From Oscillospiraceae bacterium (GTDB lineage: Bacteria > Bacillota > Clostridia > UMGS1883): a DNA stretch of 5,911 nucleotides. The stretch is from positions 1 to 5,911 of the forward strand of contig SVJI01000091.1 in NCBI GenBank assembly GCA_015069065.1, read 5' to 3'. A model generated the notes under the pieces. It worked only from the letters and a program-made list of their open reading frames with translations, did no database searches and was not told where the DNA came from. Position 1 is the stretch's first letter. Each line of letters opens with the position of its first letter. Of this stretch, positions 1 through 5,884 are shown piece by piece. Made by a program: the position numbers and the translations under genes.

Positions 1-243
1 TTTAATGGCGAGGTTTATCGCCTCGGTAGCATTTTTTGTGAATATAATCTGCTGCGGGCTGTCTGCGCCAATCAGTGCTGAAAGCTCCTCGCGACATTCG
101 AAGATTTTATCACTGCTTTGTCTGGAGAGAGTGTGTCCTCCGCGACCGGGATTTCCGCCGCTGCCGCGCATAAAATCAGTAACGGCATTTATAACGCAGT
201 CCGGCTTTGGAAAAGTGGTTGCAGCATTATCAAGATAAATCAT
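1..243 (-). CDS. Cysteine desulfurase-like class V aminotransferase (N-terminal 81 codons, cut by window edge)
   Basis: This is the start of a PLP-dependent class V aminotransferase of the NifS/cysteine desulfurase type. Such enzymes take sulfur (or selenium) from cysteine (or selenocysteine) as an enzyme-bound persulfide in the cytoplasm. The reading frame is open from the ATG at 243 to base 1. It begins MIYLDNAATTFPKP, the classic family opening, followed by GNPGRGGH (residues 30-37) and FTKNATEAIN (68-77), the segment that helps hold the cofactor phosphate. The GNPGRGGH form is typical of the clostridial desulfurase subfamily often found beside DUF3343 proteins. The PLP lysine and the catalytic cysteine loop lie outside the window, so activity cannot be judged. 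The start is supported by AAGGAG at 251-256, seven bases upstream. That site overlaps the stop codon of the preceding DUF3343 gene, which suggests translational coupling. The family call is firm; the physiological sulfur acceptor is unknown. Confidence 0.93.
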   Translation of the reverse strand, partial: MIYLDNAATTFPKPDCVINAVTDFMRGSGGNPGRGGHTLSRQSSDKIFECREELSALIGADSPQQIIFTKNATEAINLAIK

Positions 244-254
244 GGCAAATCTCC

Positions 255-503
255 TTATATTTTTGAATAAACTTTTTCTCCGTCAATTACAGACTCAACA
301 TAAAAAGCGCGTATTTTTATACCAAGCTCATTGGCTGCATGAGCGACAATTTTCATTGCAGAATCTTCAAAGCGCAGACTGTATCCGCAACCCTCTTTTG
401 CAAGAAGCTGCGGAGTCTGTATTACATTTGAATAAACGCCGGATTCATAAATGCGGCGCTTTATTCTGTTGGCAGAGGTTACGGAGGCAACAGTTGCAAG
501 CAT
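255..503 (-). CDS. DUF3343 protein, putative Se/S carrier-like (82 aa)
   Basis: A small soluble protein of 82 residues with no membrane segment or signal peptide. Its shape fits DUF3343 (described as putative Se/S carrier-like): an N-terminal strand-helix segment (SVTSANRIKRRIYESG, about residues 7-22), a strand ending in IQTP (28-31), then GCGYSLRF (38-45) carrying the only cysteine, C39. In this family that position is the conserved cysteine thought to hold sulfur or selenium as a persulfide or selenide. The transfer role is inferred from family and neighbourhood and is not proven. The start is the ATG at 503 with AAGGAG seven bases upstream (511-516). The TAA stop is shared with the ribosome binding site of the desulfurase gene 11 bases downstream, so the two are almost surely co-expressed and may act as sulfur donor and acceptor. 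I recognise the family from pattern only; a profile search would settle it. Confidence 0.82.
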   Translation of the reverse strand: MLATVASVTSANRIKRRIYESGVYSNVIQTPQLLAKEGCGYSLRFEDSAMKIVAHAANELGIKIRAFYVESVIDGEKVYSKI

Positions 504-536
504 ACAAACTCTCCTTTCATAAATAGTTATATAATC

Positions 537-566
537 ATTCTATGTAAGTCTGCTGAATTTTGCCAG
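537..566 (-). promoter_or_regulatory. Candidate sigma-A promoter for the DUF3343/desulfurase pair
   Basis: On the minus strand CTGGCA (566-561) and TAGAAT (542-537) are separated by 18 bases, matching the sigma-A consensus at 4 of 6 and 5 of 6 positions. Transcription would start near 530, leaving a leader of roughly 27 bases before the ATG at 503. It lies just beyond the terminator of the upstream operon, where a promoter is expected. The match is modest and the region is AT-rich, so other choices are possible, for example TATATA at 533-528 with a poor -35. Confidence 0.3.
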
Positions 567-567
567 T

Positions 568-620
568 TTAAAAAAGAATAAAGGGTGGAGTAAAAAAACA
601 CAGTTTTTTACTCCACCCTT
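568..620 (-). terminator. Rho-independent terminator of the ABC exporter operon
   Basis: Bases 581-597 and 604-620 are perfect inverted repeats of 17 bp around a six-base loop. The outer half of the stem is GC-rich (AAGGGTGGAG) and the inner part is A/T pairs. Read on the minus strand the stem is followed by a U-rich run (580-568, TATTCTTTTTT). It sits 53 bases past the stop of the second ABC gene and before the next minus-strand gene, which is where a terminator should be. No plus-strand gene reads into it. Confidence 0.85.
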
Positions 621-624
621 ATTT

Positions 625-673
625 AGGGGATAGGAAAAAAGGATTTGCGTTCTGGACTTTTTTTACATCCCCT
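625..673 (-). other. Imperfect hairpin immediately after the ABC operon stop codon
   Basis: AGGGGAT (625-631) pairs with ATCCCCT (667-673). After a 3x3 internal loop, a second seven-pair segment follows (635-641 with 657-663, mostly A/T), closing a 15-base loop. The structure begins one base after the TAA at 674-676 and lies directly before the strong terminator. It has no U tract of its own. It could be a 3'-end stabilising hairpin or a decayed first terminator. The outer seven pairs are convincing; the inner A/T part may be chance in this A/T-rich sequence. Confidence 0.35.
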
Positions 674-2566
674 TTATTCTAACTCTGCAATTTCGTGATA
701 CAAATCTGCATACCTTCCGCCAAGTTTTACCAGTTCCTCATGCGTTCCGCGCTCGACAATGCGCCCCTGCTCCAGTACCATGATTGCGTTTGACTTACGC
801 ACGGTTGACAATCTGTGTGCTATTACCAGAGTAGTGCGGTTTTCCATCAGTGCATCCATACCTTCTTCAATGTGGCGCTCAGTCCTTGTATCAACCGAGC
901 TTGTCGCTTCGTCAAGAATCAGTATCGGTGCATGGCTTATTGCCGCGCGGGCGATATTAAGCAGCTGCCGCTGCCCCTGTGAAAGGTTTGCCCCGTCATT
1001 TTCAAGTAACGTGTCGTAGCCGTTTTGAAGATTTATTATAAAGGAATGTGCCGAAGCCACCTTTGCCGCGGCAATTACCTCCTCATCTGTTGCGTCGGGA
1101 CGGCCGTAGCGTATGTTCTCCATAACCGTCCCTGTGAAAAGGTGCGTGTCCTGCAGTACCATTGCAATGTTTTTGCGGAGAAATGCACGGTCAATCTGTT
1201 CGATAGGAACACCGTCGATAGTAATGCTGCCCTCTTTTATATCGTAAAAACGGGAGAGAAGATTTGTGACAGTGGTTTTGCCTGCACCTGTAGAGCCTAC
1301 GAAAGCAATCTTCTGCCCCGGCTTTGCATATAGGGATATGTCATGCAGAACAGTAACCTCGGGCGTATAGCCAAAGCTGACCTTGTCAAGCACCACATGA
1401 CCTGTAATTTTATCCATGGGTGTAGTTATTTTATCCGGCTTTTCAGGCTCTTCTGCCAGAATTTCAAATACACGCTCCGCACCTGCCAATGCGGAAAACA
1501 CAGTGTTCATCTGCATCGAAATCTCGTTAATCGGGCGGTTAAAGCTTCGCGTGTAGTTGACGGAAATCGTAAGTCCCCCGATATCAAATCCGCGCGTTAC
1601 AACTAAGATTGCGCCTACACAGGCGGTAATTCCGTAGGAAATATTACACAGCTGATGTGTCACAGGACCCATAATTCCCGAACAAAACTGCGCCTTAATC
1701 TGTGCGCGGCAAAGCCTTTTATTAAGATAGTCAAATTCCTCGGAAACGGTCTTTTCGTGGTTAAAAACCTTAACAACTCTCTGTCCTGAAATTGTTTCCT
1801 CTGCAAAGCCGTTTAACATACCCAGACTTTTCTGTTGCTCGACATACGCCGCTCTGCCTGATTTTATGATTGCCTTACTTGCATAGGTTAAAAGCGGAGT
1901 CATGATAATTGTTATCATTCCCAGTATCCAGTTTGTGTAGAGCATCAGTGCAATTGTACCGATGATAGTAATTGCACCTGAGATAATCTGTATCAGCGTG
2001 GTATTAAGCATTTCACCCACTGCGTCTACATCGTTTGAAAAACGGCTCATAATATCGCCTGTGGAATGTGTGTCAAAATACCTTATTGGCAGTGTCTGCA
2101 GCTTGTTATAAAGGTCGCTGCGCATCTTTTTAAGCGATTGCTGTGAAACTGTCAGCATAAGGCGCTGCTGTCCCCACATGGACAGTATTGAAACAGTATA
2201 GACAACTGCCATTGCTGCAATCCCCAGCATGAGTCCCCCAAGCCTGGCAGAAAGGTCTGCATCCAACGGGTCATAATAAAGGAATGTGTTCATAATAGGC
2301 CTCAGCATATATGACGATGCCAGTGATGCCAATGTATGAATAATTGCACAGACAAGCGCGCATATAAGAAGTATCCTCTGTTCTGACAGATACGCAAGCA
2401 GTCTTTTAATGGTTTTCAGCGCGTTTTTGGGTGTACCGTGCTTTGACATCGCACCCTGTGCCATCGCTCCGCCGCGTCCGGGGGTGACATTCATGGCTGC
2501 TTTTGTGGGCTTTGGAGAAAAGCTTTTATATTTTTTTTCAAGCCGTTCAAATGCATTTTTATCCAT
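674..2566 (-). CDS. ABC exporter half-transporter, catalytic subunit of a heterodimer (630 aa)
   Basis: A type IV (B-family) exporter subunit: six membrane segments between about residues 62 and 335, then a nucleotide-binding domain (about 388-630). Visible motifs are A-loop Y400, Walker A GSTGAGKTT (424-432), Q-loop Q472, signature LSQGQ (528-532), Walker B ILILDEATSSVD (548-559) with catalytic E553, and H-loop H584. The catalytic residues are complete, but the signature has Q530 where glycine is usual. That is the pattern of the consensus-side subunit in heterodimers such as TM287/288, LmrCD and BmrCD. Its partner is the gene just upstream, whose TAA is two bases before this ATG. The start at 2566 is chosen over an upstream in-frame ATG (2623) because GGAGG lies seven bases before it and the longer form would overlap the partner gene. 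A roughly 45-residue Gly/Ala/Met-rich cytoplasmic tail (for example GRGGAMAQGAM, 30-40) precedes the first helix. The likely role is drug, lipid or peptide export; the substrate is not predictable. Confidence 0.93.
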   Translation of the reverse strand: MDKNAFERLEKKYKSFSPKPTKAAMNVTPGRGGAMAQGAMSKHGTPKNALKTIKRLLAYLSEQRILLICALVCAIIHTLASLASSYMLRPIMNTFLYYDPLDADLSARLGGLMLGIAAMAVVYTVSILSMWGQQRLMLTVSQQSLKKMRSDLYNKLQTLPIRYFDTHSTGDIMSRFSNDVDAVGEMLNTTLIQIISGAITIIGTIALMLYTNWILGMITIIMTPLLTYASKAIIKSGRAAYVEQQKSLGMLNGFAEETISGQRVVKVFNHEKTVSEEFDYLNKRLCRAQIKAQFCSGIMGPVTHQLCNISYGITACVGAILVVTRGFDIGGLTISVNYTRSFNRPINEISMQMNTVFSALAGAERVFEILAEEPEKPDKITTPMDKITGHVVLDKVSFGYTPEVTVLHDISLYAKPGQKIAFVGSTGAGKTTVTNLLSRFYDIKEGSITIDGVPIEQIDRAFLRKNIAMVLQDTHLFTGTVMENIRYGRPDATDEEVIAAAKVASAHSFIINLQNGYDTLLENDGANLSQGQRQLLNIARAAISHAPILILDEATSSVDTRTERHIEEGMDALMENRTTLVIAHRLSTVRKSNAIMVLEQGRIVERGTHEELVKLGGRYADLYHEIAELE

Positions 2567-2568
2567 GC

Positions 2569-4299
2569 TTATTCCTCCTCCCGGTCTTTCTGTGAATAGT
2601 ATATTTCTGTGTAGGCAGGGCAATTTGTCATAAGCTCCTCATGCTTCCCAATGCCTACGATACTGCCGTTATCCATGACGATAATCTTATCTGCATCACA
2701 TACAGATGTGATACGCTGCGCGATAATAAGCTTGGTCGTATCCTGAAGCTGCTCGCGGAATGACTTCCTGATGGATGCATCCGTTGCAGTATCAACCGCG
2801 CTTGTAGAGTCATCAAGTATAATTATTTTCGGGCTTTTAAGCAGGGCGCGCGCTATGCACAGCCTCTGGCGCTGACCGCCGGAGAGGTTTGCCCCGCCAC
2901 GCTCAACGTCTGTATCGTACCCATCAGGGAAAGCTCTTACAAAGGAGTCTGCCTGAGCAATTTCGCATGCCTTACTAAGCTGCTCATCAGTTGCATTTTC
3001 GTTACCCCAACGCAGGTTTTCTGGAATCGTTCCGCTGAAAAGTGTGTTTTTCTGCAAAACCACGGAAATTTTTTCGCGCAGGTTGTAGAGCGAGTAGTCC
3101 TTTATATTTATACCGTCGATGAGAATTTCACCCTCATCGGCATCATACAGGCGGGGAATAAGGGAAACGAGAGTCGTTTTTCCCGAACCGGTAGAGCCGA
3201 TAATACCCACCAATTCACCTTTGTTTATGCTGAAGCTTATGTTTTTAAGCACCATGTCCTTATTGTTTTTAAAATAGCGGAAGGATACATTTTTAAATTC
3301 GATACTGCCGTGATTGATTTCCTTGTCTTTAAAAAGTGCGTTTTCATCAGTGATGTCAATTTCTGCATCCATAACGGCACTGATTCTTTTGTCACTGGCA
3401 GCGGCGCGCGTTCCCTGCAGAACAATCATCGCCAAAAAGTTAAGCGCCATGAGTATTTGTGTCAGGTATGTTATAAACGCCGTCAATGTGCCGATTTCCA
3501 TGCTTCCTACCATGATGGGCTTTCCCGAAAACCAGACAACCGCCAGTGTGGTGATGTTTATTGCAAATGCGGAAACAGGCATGAGAAGCAGCATGATTTT
3601 AAGAGCAGATGTGGATTTTTCCACAAGCTCGCTATTTACAGAGGAAAACTTTTCAATCTCATAATCCTCACGCACAAAGGATTTTATTACCTTTTCATTT
3701 GTTATGGTTTCTCCCACTCTGTTATTCAGATTGTCAATTGCCTTTTGCATTTTTGCGTAGCGCGGTGAGGAGAGCTTTATTATAATTGTGATGGATAATG
3801 CGAGAAAGGGTATAATTCCGAAAATCACCCATGCCAGCTTCGGACTTAACATAAAGGACATTACAAGTGCGCCGATAAGCATTACGGGACTGCGGAAAAA
3901 TCCGCGTAGGAGAGTTTGCGCGAAGTTCTGTACCTGAGTAATATCGTTGGTGATTCTCGTTATAAGAGAGCCTGTGGTAAAATCGTCAATGTTGGAAAAG
4001 GAGAATTTTTGTATCCGTCCGAAAAGGTCGGAGCGGATTCCTGCGGCAAGGCGCGTGGATGCCCTTATTGAAAAATTTGCCCCCAGTATGCCTGTAATCA
4101 TCATAAAAATAGCGATGAGCGCCATATAGATGCCGTTTTTTACAATGTAGGCAATGTCACCTGTTGCAGCACCCTTGTTAATGATGTTTGCATTGATGTA
4201 GGGGAGGATAAATTCTCCGCATGCCTCAAGCACCATAAAAAGCGGACCAAGGATGAAGTTGTACCAGTATTTTTTTATGTAGGGTGTATATTTTCTCAT
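2569..4299 (-). CDS. ABC exporter half-transporter, degenerate-site subunit of a heterodimer (576 aa)
   Basis: The first gene of the exporter operon. A transmembrane domain with six predicted helices (about residues 13-295) precedes a nucleotide-binding domain (about 331-576). Visible motifs are A-loop Y342, Walker A GSTGSGKTT (368-376), Q-loop Q416, a perfect signature LSGGQ (472-476), Walker B IIILDDSTSAVD (492-503) and an H-loop region IIAQRI (525-530). Two key residues are altered: D497 replaces the catalytic glutamate and Q528 replaces the switch histidine. I checked both codons on the DNA (2809-2811 GAC; 2716-2718 CAG). This subunit's own ATP site is therefore expected to bind but hydrolyse poorly, while its intact signature completes the partner's active site. 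This is known of TM287-like subunits and is inferred here. The start at 4299 is preferred to an in-frame ATG at 4359, which has no ribosome binding site and lies between the -35 and -10 of the likely promoter. The last Glu codons contain the ribosome binding site of the second subunit. Confidence 0.93.
   Translation of the reverse strand: MRKYTPYIKKYWYNFILGPLFMVLEACGEFILPYINANIINKGAATGDIAYIVKNGIYMALIAIFMMITGILGANFSIRASTRLAAGIRSDLFGRIQKFSFSNIDDFTTGSLITRITNDITQVQNFAQTLLRGFFRSPVMLIGALVMSFMLSPKLAWVIFGIIPFLALSITIIIKLSSPRYAKMQKAIDNLNNRVGETITNEKVIKSFVREDYEIEKFSSVNSELVEKSTSALKIMLLLMPVSAFAINITTLAVVWFSGKPIMVGSMEIGTLTAFITYLTQILMALNFLAMIVLQGTRAAASDKRISAVMDAEIDITDENALFKDKEINHGSIEFKNVSFRYFKNNKDMVLKNISFSINKGELVGIIGSTGSGKTTLVSLIPRLYDADEGEILIDGINIKDYSLYNLREKISVVLQKNTLFSGTIPENLRWGNENATDEQLSKACEIAQADSFVRAFPDGYDTDVERGGANLSGGQRQRLCIARALLKSPKIIILDDSTSAVDTATDASIRKSFREQLQDTTKLIIAQRITSVCDADKIIVMDNGSIVGIGKHEELMTNCPAYTEIYYSQKDREEE
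2574..2579 (-). promoter_or_regulatory. Ribosome binding site for the second ABC subunit, inside the end of the first
   Basis: AGGAGG on the minus strand lies seven bases before the ATG at 2566. It is formed by the final Glu-Glu-Glu codons of the first subunit, whose TAA follows at 2571-2569. This fixes the start of the second gene at 2566, not 2623. It also implies that ribosomes finishing the first subunit restart at once on the second, helping a 1:1 ratio for the heterodimer. Confidence 0.9.
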
Positions 4300-4308
4300 A
4301 ACAAATCC

Positions 4309-4314
4309 CACCTC
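4309..4314 (-). promoter_or_regulatory. Ribosome binding site for the first ABC subunit
   Basis: GAGGTG on the minus strand lies nine bases before the ATG at 4299. No comparable site precedes the alternative ATG at 4359. It supports a protein starting MRKYTPYIKKYW, which leads directly into the first membrane segment as is usual for these subunits. Confidence 0.75.
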
Positions 4315-4349
4315 AGATAAATAATATGACAATATAATCGCAATATATA

Positions 4350-4378
4350 ATTTTATCACAATGAAGAGCGTTTTACAA
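4350..4378 (-). promoter_or_regulatory. Probable sigma-A promoter of the ABC exporter operon
   Basis: On the minus strand TTGTAA (4378-4373) and TAAAAT (4355-4350) are 17 bases apart, matching the consensus at 4 of 6 and 5 of 6 positions. Transcription would start near 4343, giving a leader of about 44 bases to the ATG at 4299. The position also explains why the in-frame ATG at 4359 cannot be the true start from this promoter, because it would lie upstream of the transcript. Confidence 0.6.
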
Positions 4379-4415
4379 CTTTTAATAAGTAAATAATTTG
4401 TAAATTTACCATAAA

Positions 4416-4441
4416 ACGTTCAACGTATGTATGTTGACATA
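4416..4441. promoter_or_regulatory. Inverted repeats in the divergent control region, possible operator
   Basis: Two small inverted repeats lie close together between the divergent promoters. ACGTT-C-AACGT is at 4416-4426. TATGT-TG-ACATA is at 4430-4441 and covers the -35 hexamer of the plus-strand promoter. Either could be bound by a dimeric regulator, and the second is placed where binding would block RNA polymerase on the amylase gene. Half-sites of five bases arise easily by chance in AT-rich DNA, and no regulator gene is in the window. Neither matches a catabolite-responsive element well. Confidence 0.25.
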
Positions 4442-4462
4442 TATTTTTCTGCATGGTAAAAT
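4434..4462 (+). promoter_or_regulatory. Strong sigma-A promoter (extended -10) of the GH13 gene
   Basis: A perfect TTGACA (4434-4439) and TAAAAT (4457-4462) are separated by exactly 17 bases, and TGG directly before the -10 gives a TGn extended element (4454-4456). Transcription should start near 4469, leaving a short leader of about 18 bases before the ATG at 4488. This is the best promoter match in the window and suggests the enzyme is well expressed unless repressed. Confidence 0.85.
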
Positions 4463-4487
4463 CATTTTTGGAAGTGAGTGATAGCGT

Positions 4488-5798
4488 ATGTGGTTTGAAA
4501 ATAGTGTAATTTACCAGATTTACCCTCTCGGGTTTTGCGGCGCTCCGAAAACAAATGATAAGGAAACTGTGCCGCGTATTTTAAAGGTTATTGATTTTAT
4601 TCCGCACCTTATTAAACTGAATGTGGATGCGGTATATTTCTGCCCTGTTTTTGAAAGCTCCTCCCACGGATACGATACTGCAGATTACAGAAATATAGAC
4701 GTCCGTCTGGGCAGTAATGATGATTTTGCTCTCGTCTGCAAAAAACTGCATGAAAGCGGAATCAAGGTGCTTCTGGACGGAGTATTTAACCATGTCGGCA
4801 GGGGCTTCTTTGCTTTTAAGGACGTTCTGGAAAAAGGGTACAATTCCCCCTATAAAGATTGGTTTTATATAAATTTTGACGGAAACAGTAATTATAACGA
4901 CGGCTTCTGGTACGAGGGCTGGGAGGGGCATTACGAGCTTGTAAAGCTCAATCTTGATAATCCCGAGGTTGTAAGCTATCTGCTTGAAAGCGTGGGAGAG
5001 TGGATGGATGAATTTGAAATTGACGGTCTGCGCCTTGATGTGGCGTATATGCTTAACCGTAATTTTATGAGGCAGCTTCATACGTTTTGCTGTGGTAAAA
5101 AGGAAGATTTTTTTCTGGCAGGAGAAATGATACACGGAAATTACAGGGATATTGTCAATCCCGACATGCTCCACAGTGCCACAAATTATGAGTGCTTTAA
5201 GGGAATATATTCCTCCCTTAACAGCATGAATATGTTTGAAATCGGTCATTCTCTGCGCAATCGGTTTGGCAGGGAGGATTGGTGTGCGTACCGCGGACTG
5301 CAGCTTGTGTCATTTGTTGACAATCATGACGTTACGCGGATTGCCTCCAATTTGAATAAAAAGGAGCATCTGCTTTTGGCACACGGTATCCTTATGGCGA
5401 TGCCGGGAATCCCATGCATTTACTACGGCAGTGAATGGGGAATAAAGGGGCATAAGGAGGACGGAGATGATTCTCTGCGCCCGTGCATTGATGAGCCTGT
5501 TGAAAATGAACTTACGCACTTTATTGCACGTGCCGCTAAGGCGCATAAAGAAAGCAGTGCCCTCTGCAAAGGGGGGTTAGACATCCTGCATCTGACAAAC
5601 AGTCAGTTGGTTTTTGAACGCAGAAGTGCTGATGAACGTGTAATCGTACTGCTCAATGCCGATGCTTGTGAATATACGGCTCATTTTAATGCTGATGCAG
5701 GCTGCGGAACAGATTTGTTGACAGGAAAGCATTTTGATTTTGGTGCTGGCAGTGTTATGCCGCCTTACTCAGTACAGTATATAAAAGTAGAGGGTTAA
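4488..5798 (+). CDS. GH13 alpha-amylase-family glycoside hydrolase, cytoplasmic (436 aa)
   Basis: An alpha-glucan-acting enzyme of family GH13. A (beta/alpha)8 barrel spans about residues 1-350 and a small C-terminal beta domain about 360-436. The conserved regions are all present: HGYDT (60-64), DGVFNH (97-102), VKLN (152-155, like the MPKLN motif of the cyclomaltodextrinase/neopullulanase group), GLRLDVAY (180-187) with nucleophile D184 and R182, acid/base E213 in LAGEMIHG, and FVDNHD (276-281) with D281. The enzyme should therefore be active, probably on maltodextrins, cyclodextrins or pullulan-like glucans. There is no signal peptide, so it likely acts on imported sugars. Neopullulanase-type enzymes are usually near 580 residues with an N-terminal CBM34-like domain; this protein lacks that domain and starts straight at the barrel. 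The ATG is fixed by a TAG three bases upstream in frame (4482-4484). The ribosome binding site is weak (GGAAG at 4470-4474, or GAGTGAT at 4476-4482). It stands alone, divergent from the exporter. Exact specificity is uncertain. Confidence 0.92.
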   Translation: MWFENSVIYQIYPLGFCGAPKTNDKETVPRILKVIDFIPHLIKLNVDAVYFCPVFESSSHGYDTADYRNIDVRLGSNDDFALVCKKLHESGIKVLLDGVFNHVGRGFFAFKDVLEKGYNSPYKDWFYINFDGNSNYNDGFWYEGWEGHYELVKLNLDNPEVVSYLLESVGEWMDEFEIDGLRLDVAYMLNRNFMRQLHTFCCGKKEDFFLAGEMIHGNYRDIVNPDMLHSATNYECFKGIYSSLNSMNMFEIGHSLRNRFGREDWCAYRGLQLVSFVDNHDVTRIASNLNKKEHLLLAHGILMAMPGIPCIYYGSEWGIKGHKEDGDDSLRPCIDEPVENELTHFIARAAKAHKESSALCKGGLDILHLTNSQLVFERRSADERVIVLLNADACEYTAHFNADAGCGTDLLTGKHFDFGAGSVMPPYSVQYIKVEG

Positions 5799-5810
5799 AT
5801 TAACTAAGCG

Positions 5811-5839
5811 TTGTAGGTTTACAATAGATGTGTTACATT
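5811..5839 (+). promoter_or_regulatory. Weak promoter candidate upstream of the terminal hairpin
   Basis: TTGTAG (5811-5816) and TACATT (5834-5839) are 17 bases apart, and TGT before the -10 gives a TGn extension. A transcript would start near 5846, within the left arm of the hairpin at 5840-5884. The same stretch holds small inverted repeats, TTGTA-GGTT-TACAA (5811-5824) and ATGT-GTT-ACAT (5828-5838), which could be operator half-sites. The hexamers match only moderately and no downstream gene is visible before the window ends. Confidence 0.25.
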
Positions 5840-5884
5840 CCGATATATTTTCATACGAGGAAACCTCGTACAAAAACATATCGG
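5840..5884. repeat. 45-base near-perfect hairpin (nested inverted repeat) after the GH13 gene
   Basis: Three paired blocks stack in register. The outer CCGATAT (5840-5846) pairs with ATATCGG (5878-5884). Four T/A pairs follow (5848-5851 with 5873-5876). The inner TACGAGG (5854-5860) pairs with CCTCGTA (5864-5870) around an AAA loop. Only one 1x1 mismatch and one 2x2 internal loop interrupt 18 pairs. It begins 42 bases after the GH13 stop. Neither strand has a U tract after the stem (TAAAAATAATAG on plus, AATGTAACAC on minus), so it is not a standard rho-independent terminator. It may be an mRNA 3'-end stabiliser, a dispersed palindromic repeat, a protein-binding site or a leader structure of the next gene. 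Confidence 0.75.

Noticed and set aside
242..526. Plus-strand open frames at 5-238 and 242-526
   Set aside because: They are antisense to the desulfurase start and the DUF3343 gene, both of which have good ribosome binding sites and recognisable motifs.
2716..2811. Possible inactivation of the first ABC gene because Walker B Glu and H-loop His are missing
   Set aside because: The frame is intact, the other motifs are perfect, and the substitutions Glu to Asp and His to Gln match the known degenerate-site subunit of heterodimeric exporters, so this is specialisation and not decay.
3310..3768. Plus-strand open frames of 116-152 codons opposite the first ABC subunit
   Set aside because: They are antisense to an intact ABC gene with every NBD and membrane region in place, overlap each other in different frames, and look like no known family.
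4395..4406. AATTT-GT-AAATT inverted repeat between the divergent promoters
   Set aside because: It consists almost entirely of A and T in an AT-rich gap and does not extend beyond five bases per arm, so chance is the simplest explanation.
4411..4424. Catabolite-responsive element (cre) upstream of the GH13 gene
   Set aside because: Aligned on its central CG, the site fails the conserved TG at the left end and the W/C positions on the right, and the reverse strand fits no better.
4300..4487. Riboswitch or other structured leader in the divergent region
   Set aside because: The predicted leaders are short (about 44 bases for the exporter, about 18 for the GH13 gene) and I see no stable stem or known riboswitch core.
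4581..5249. A 222-codon open frame on the minus strand inside the GH13 gene
   Set aside because: It lies wholly opposite a coding sequence with all GH13 motifs, shows no recognisable domain, and has no convincing ribosome binding site or promoter. It is an antisense shadow.
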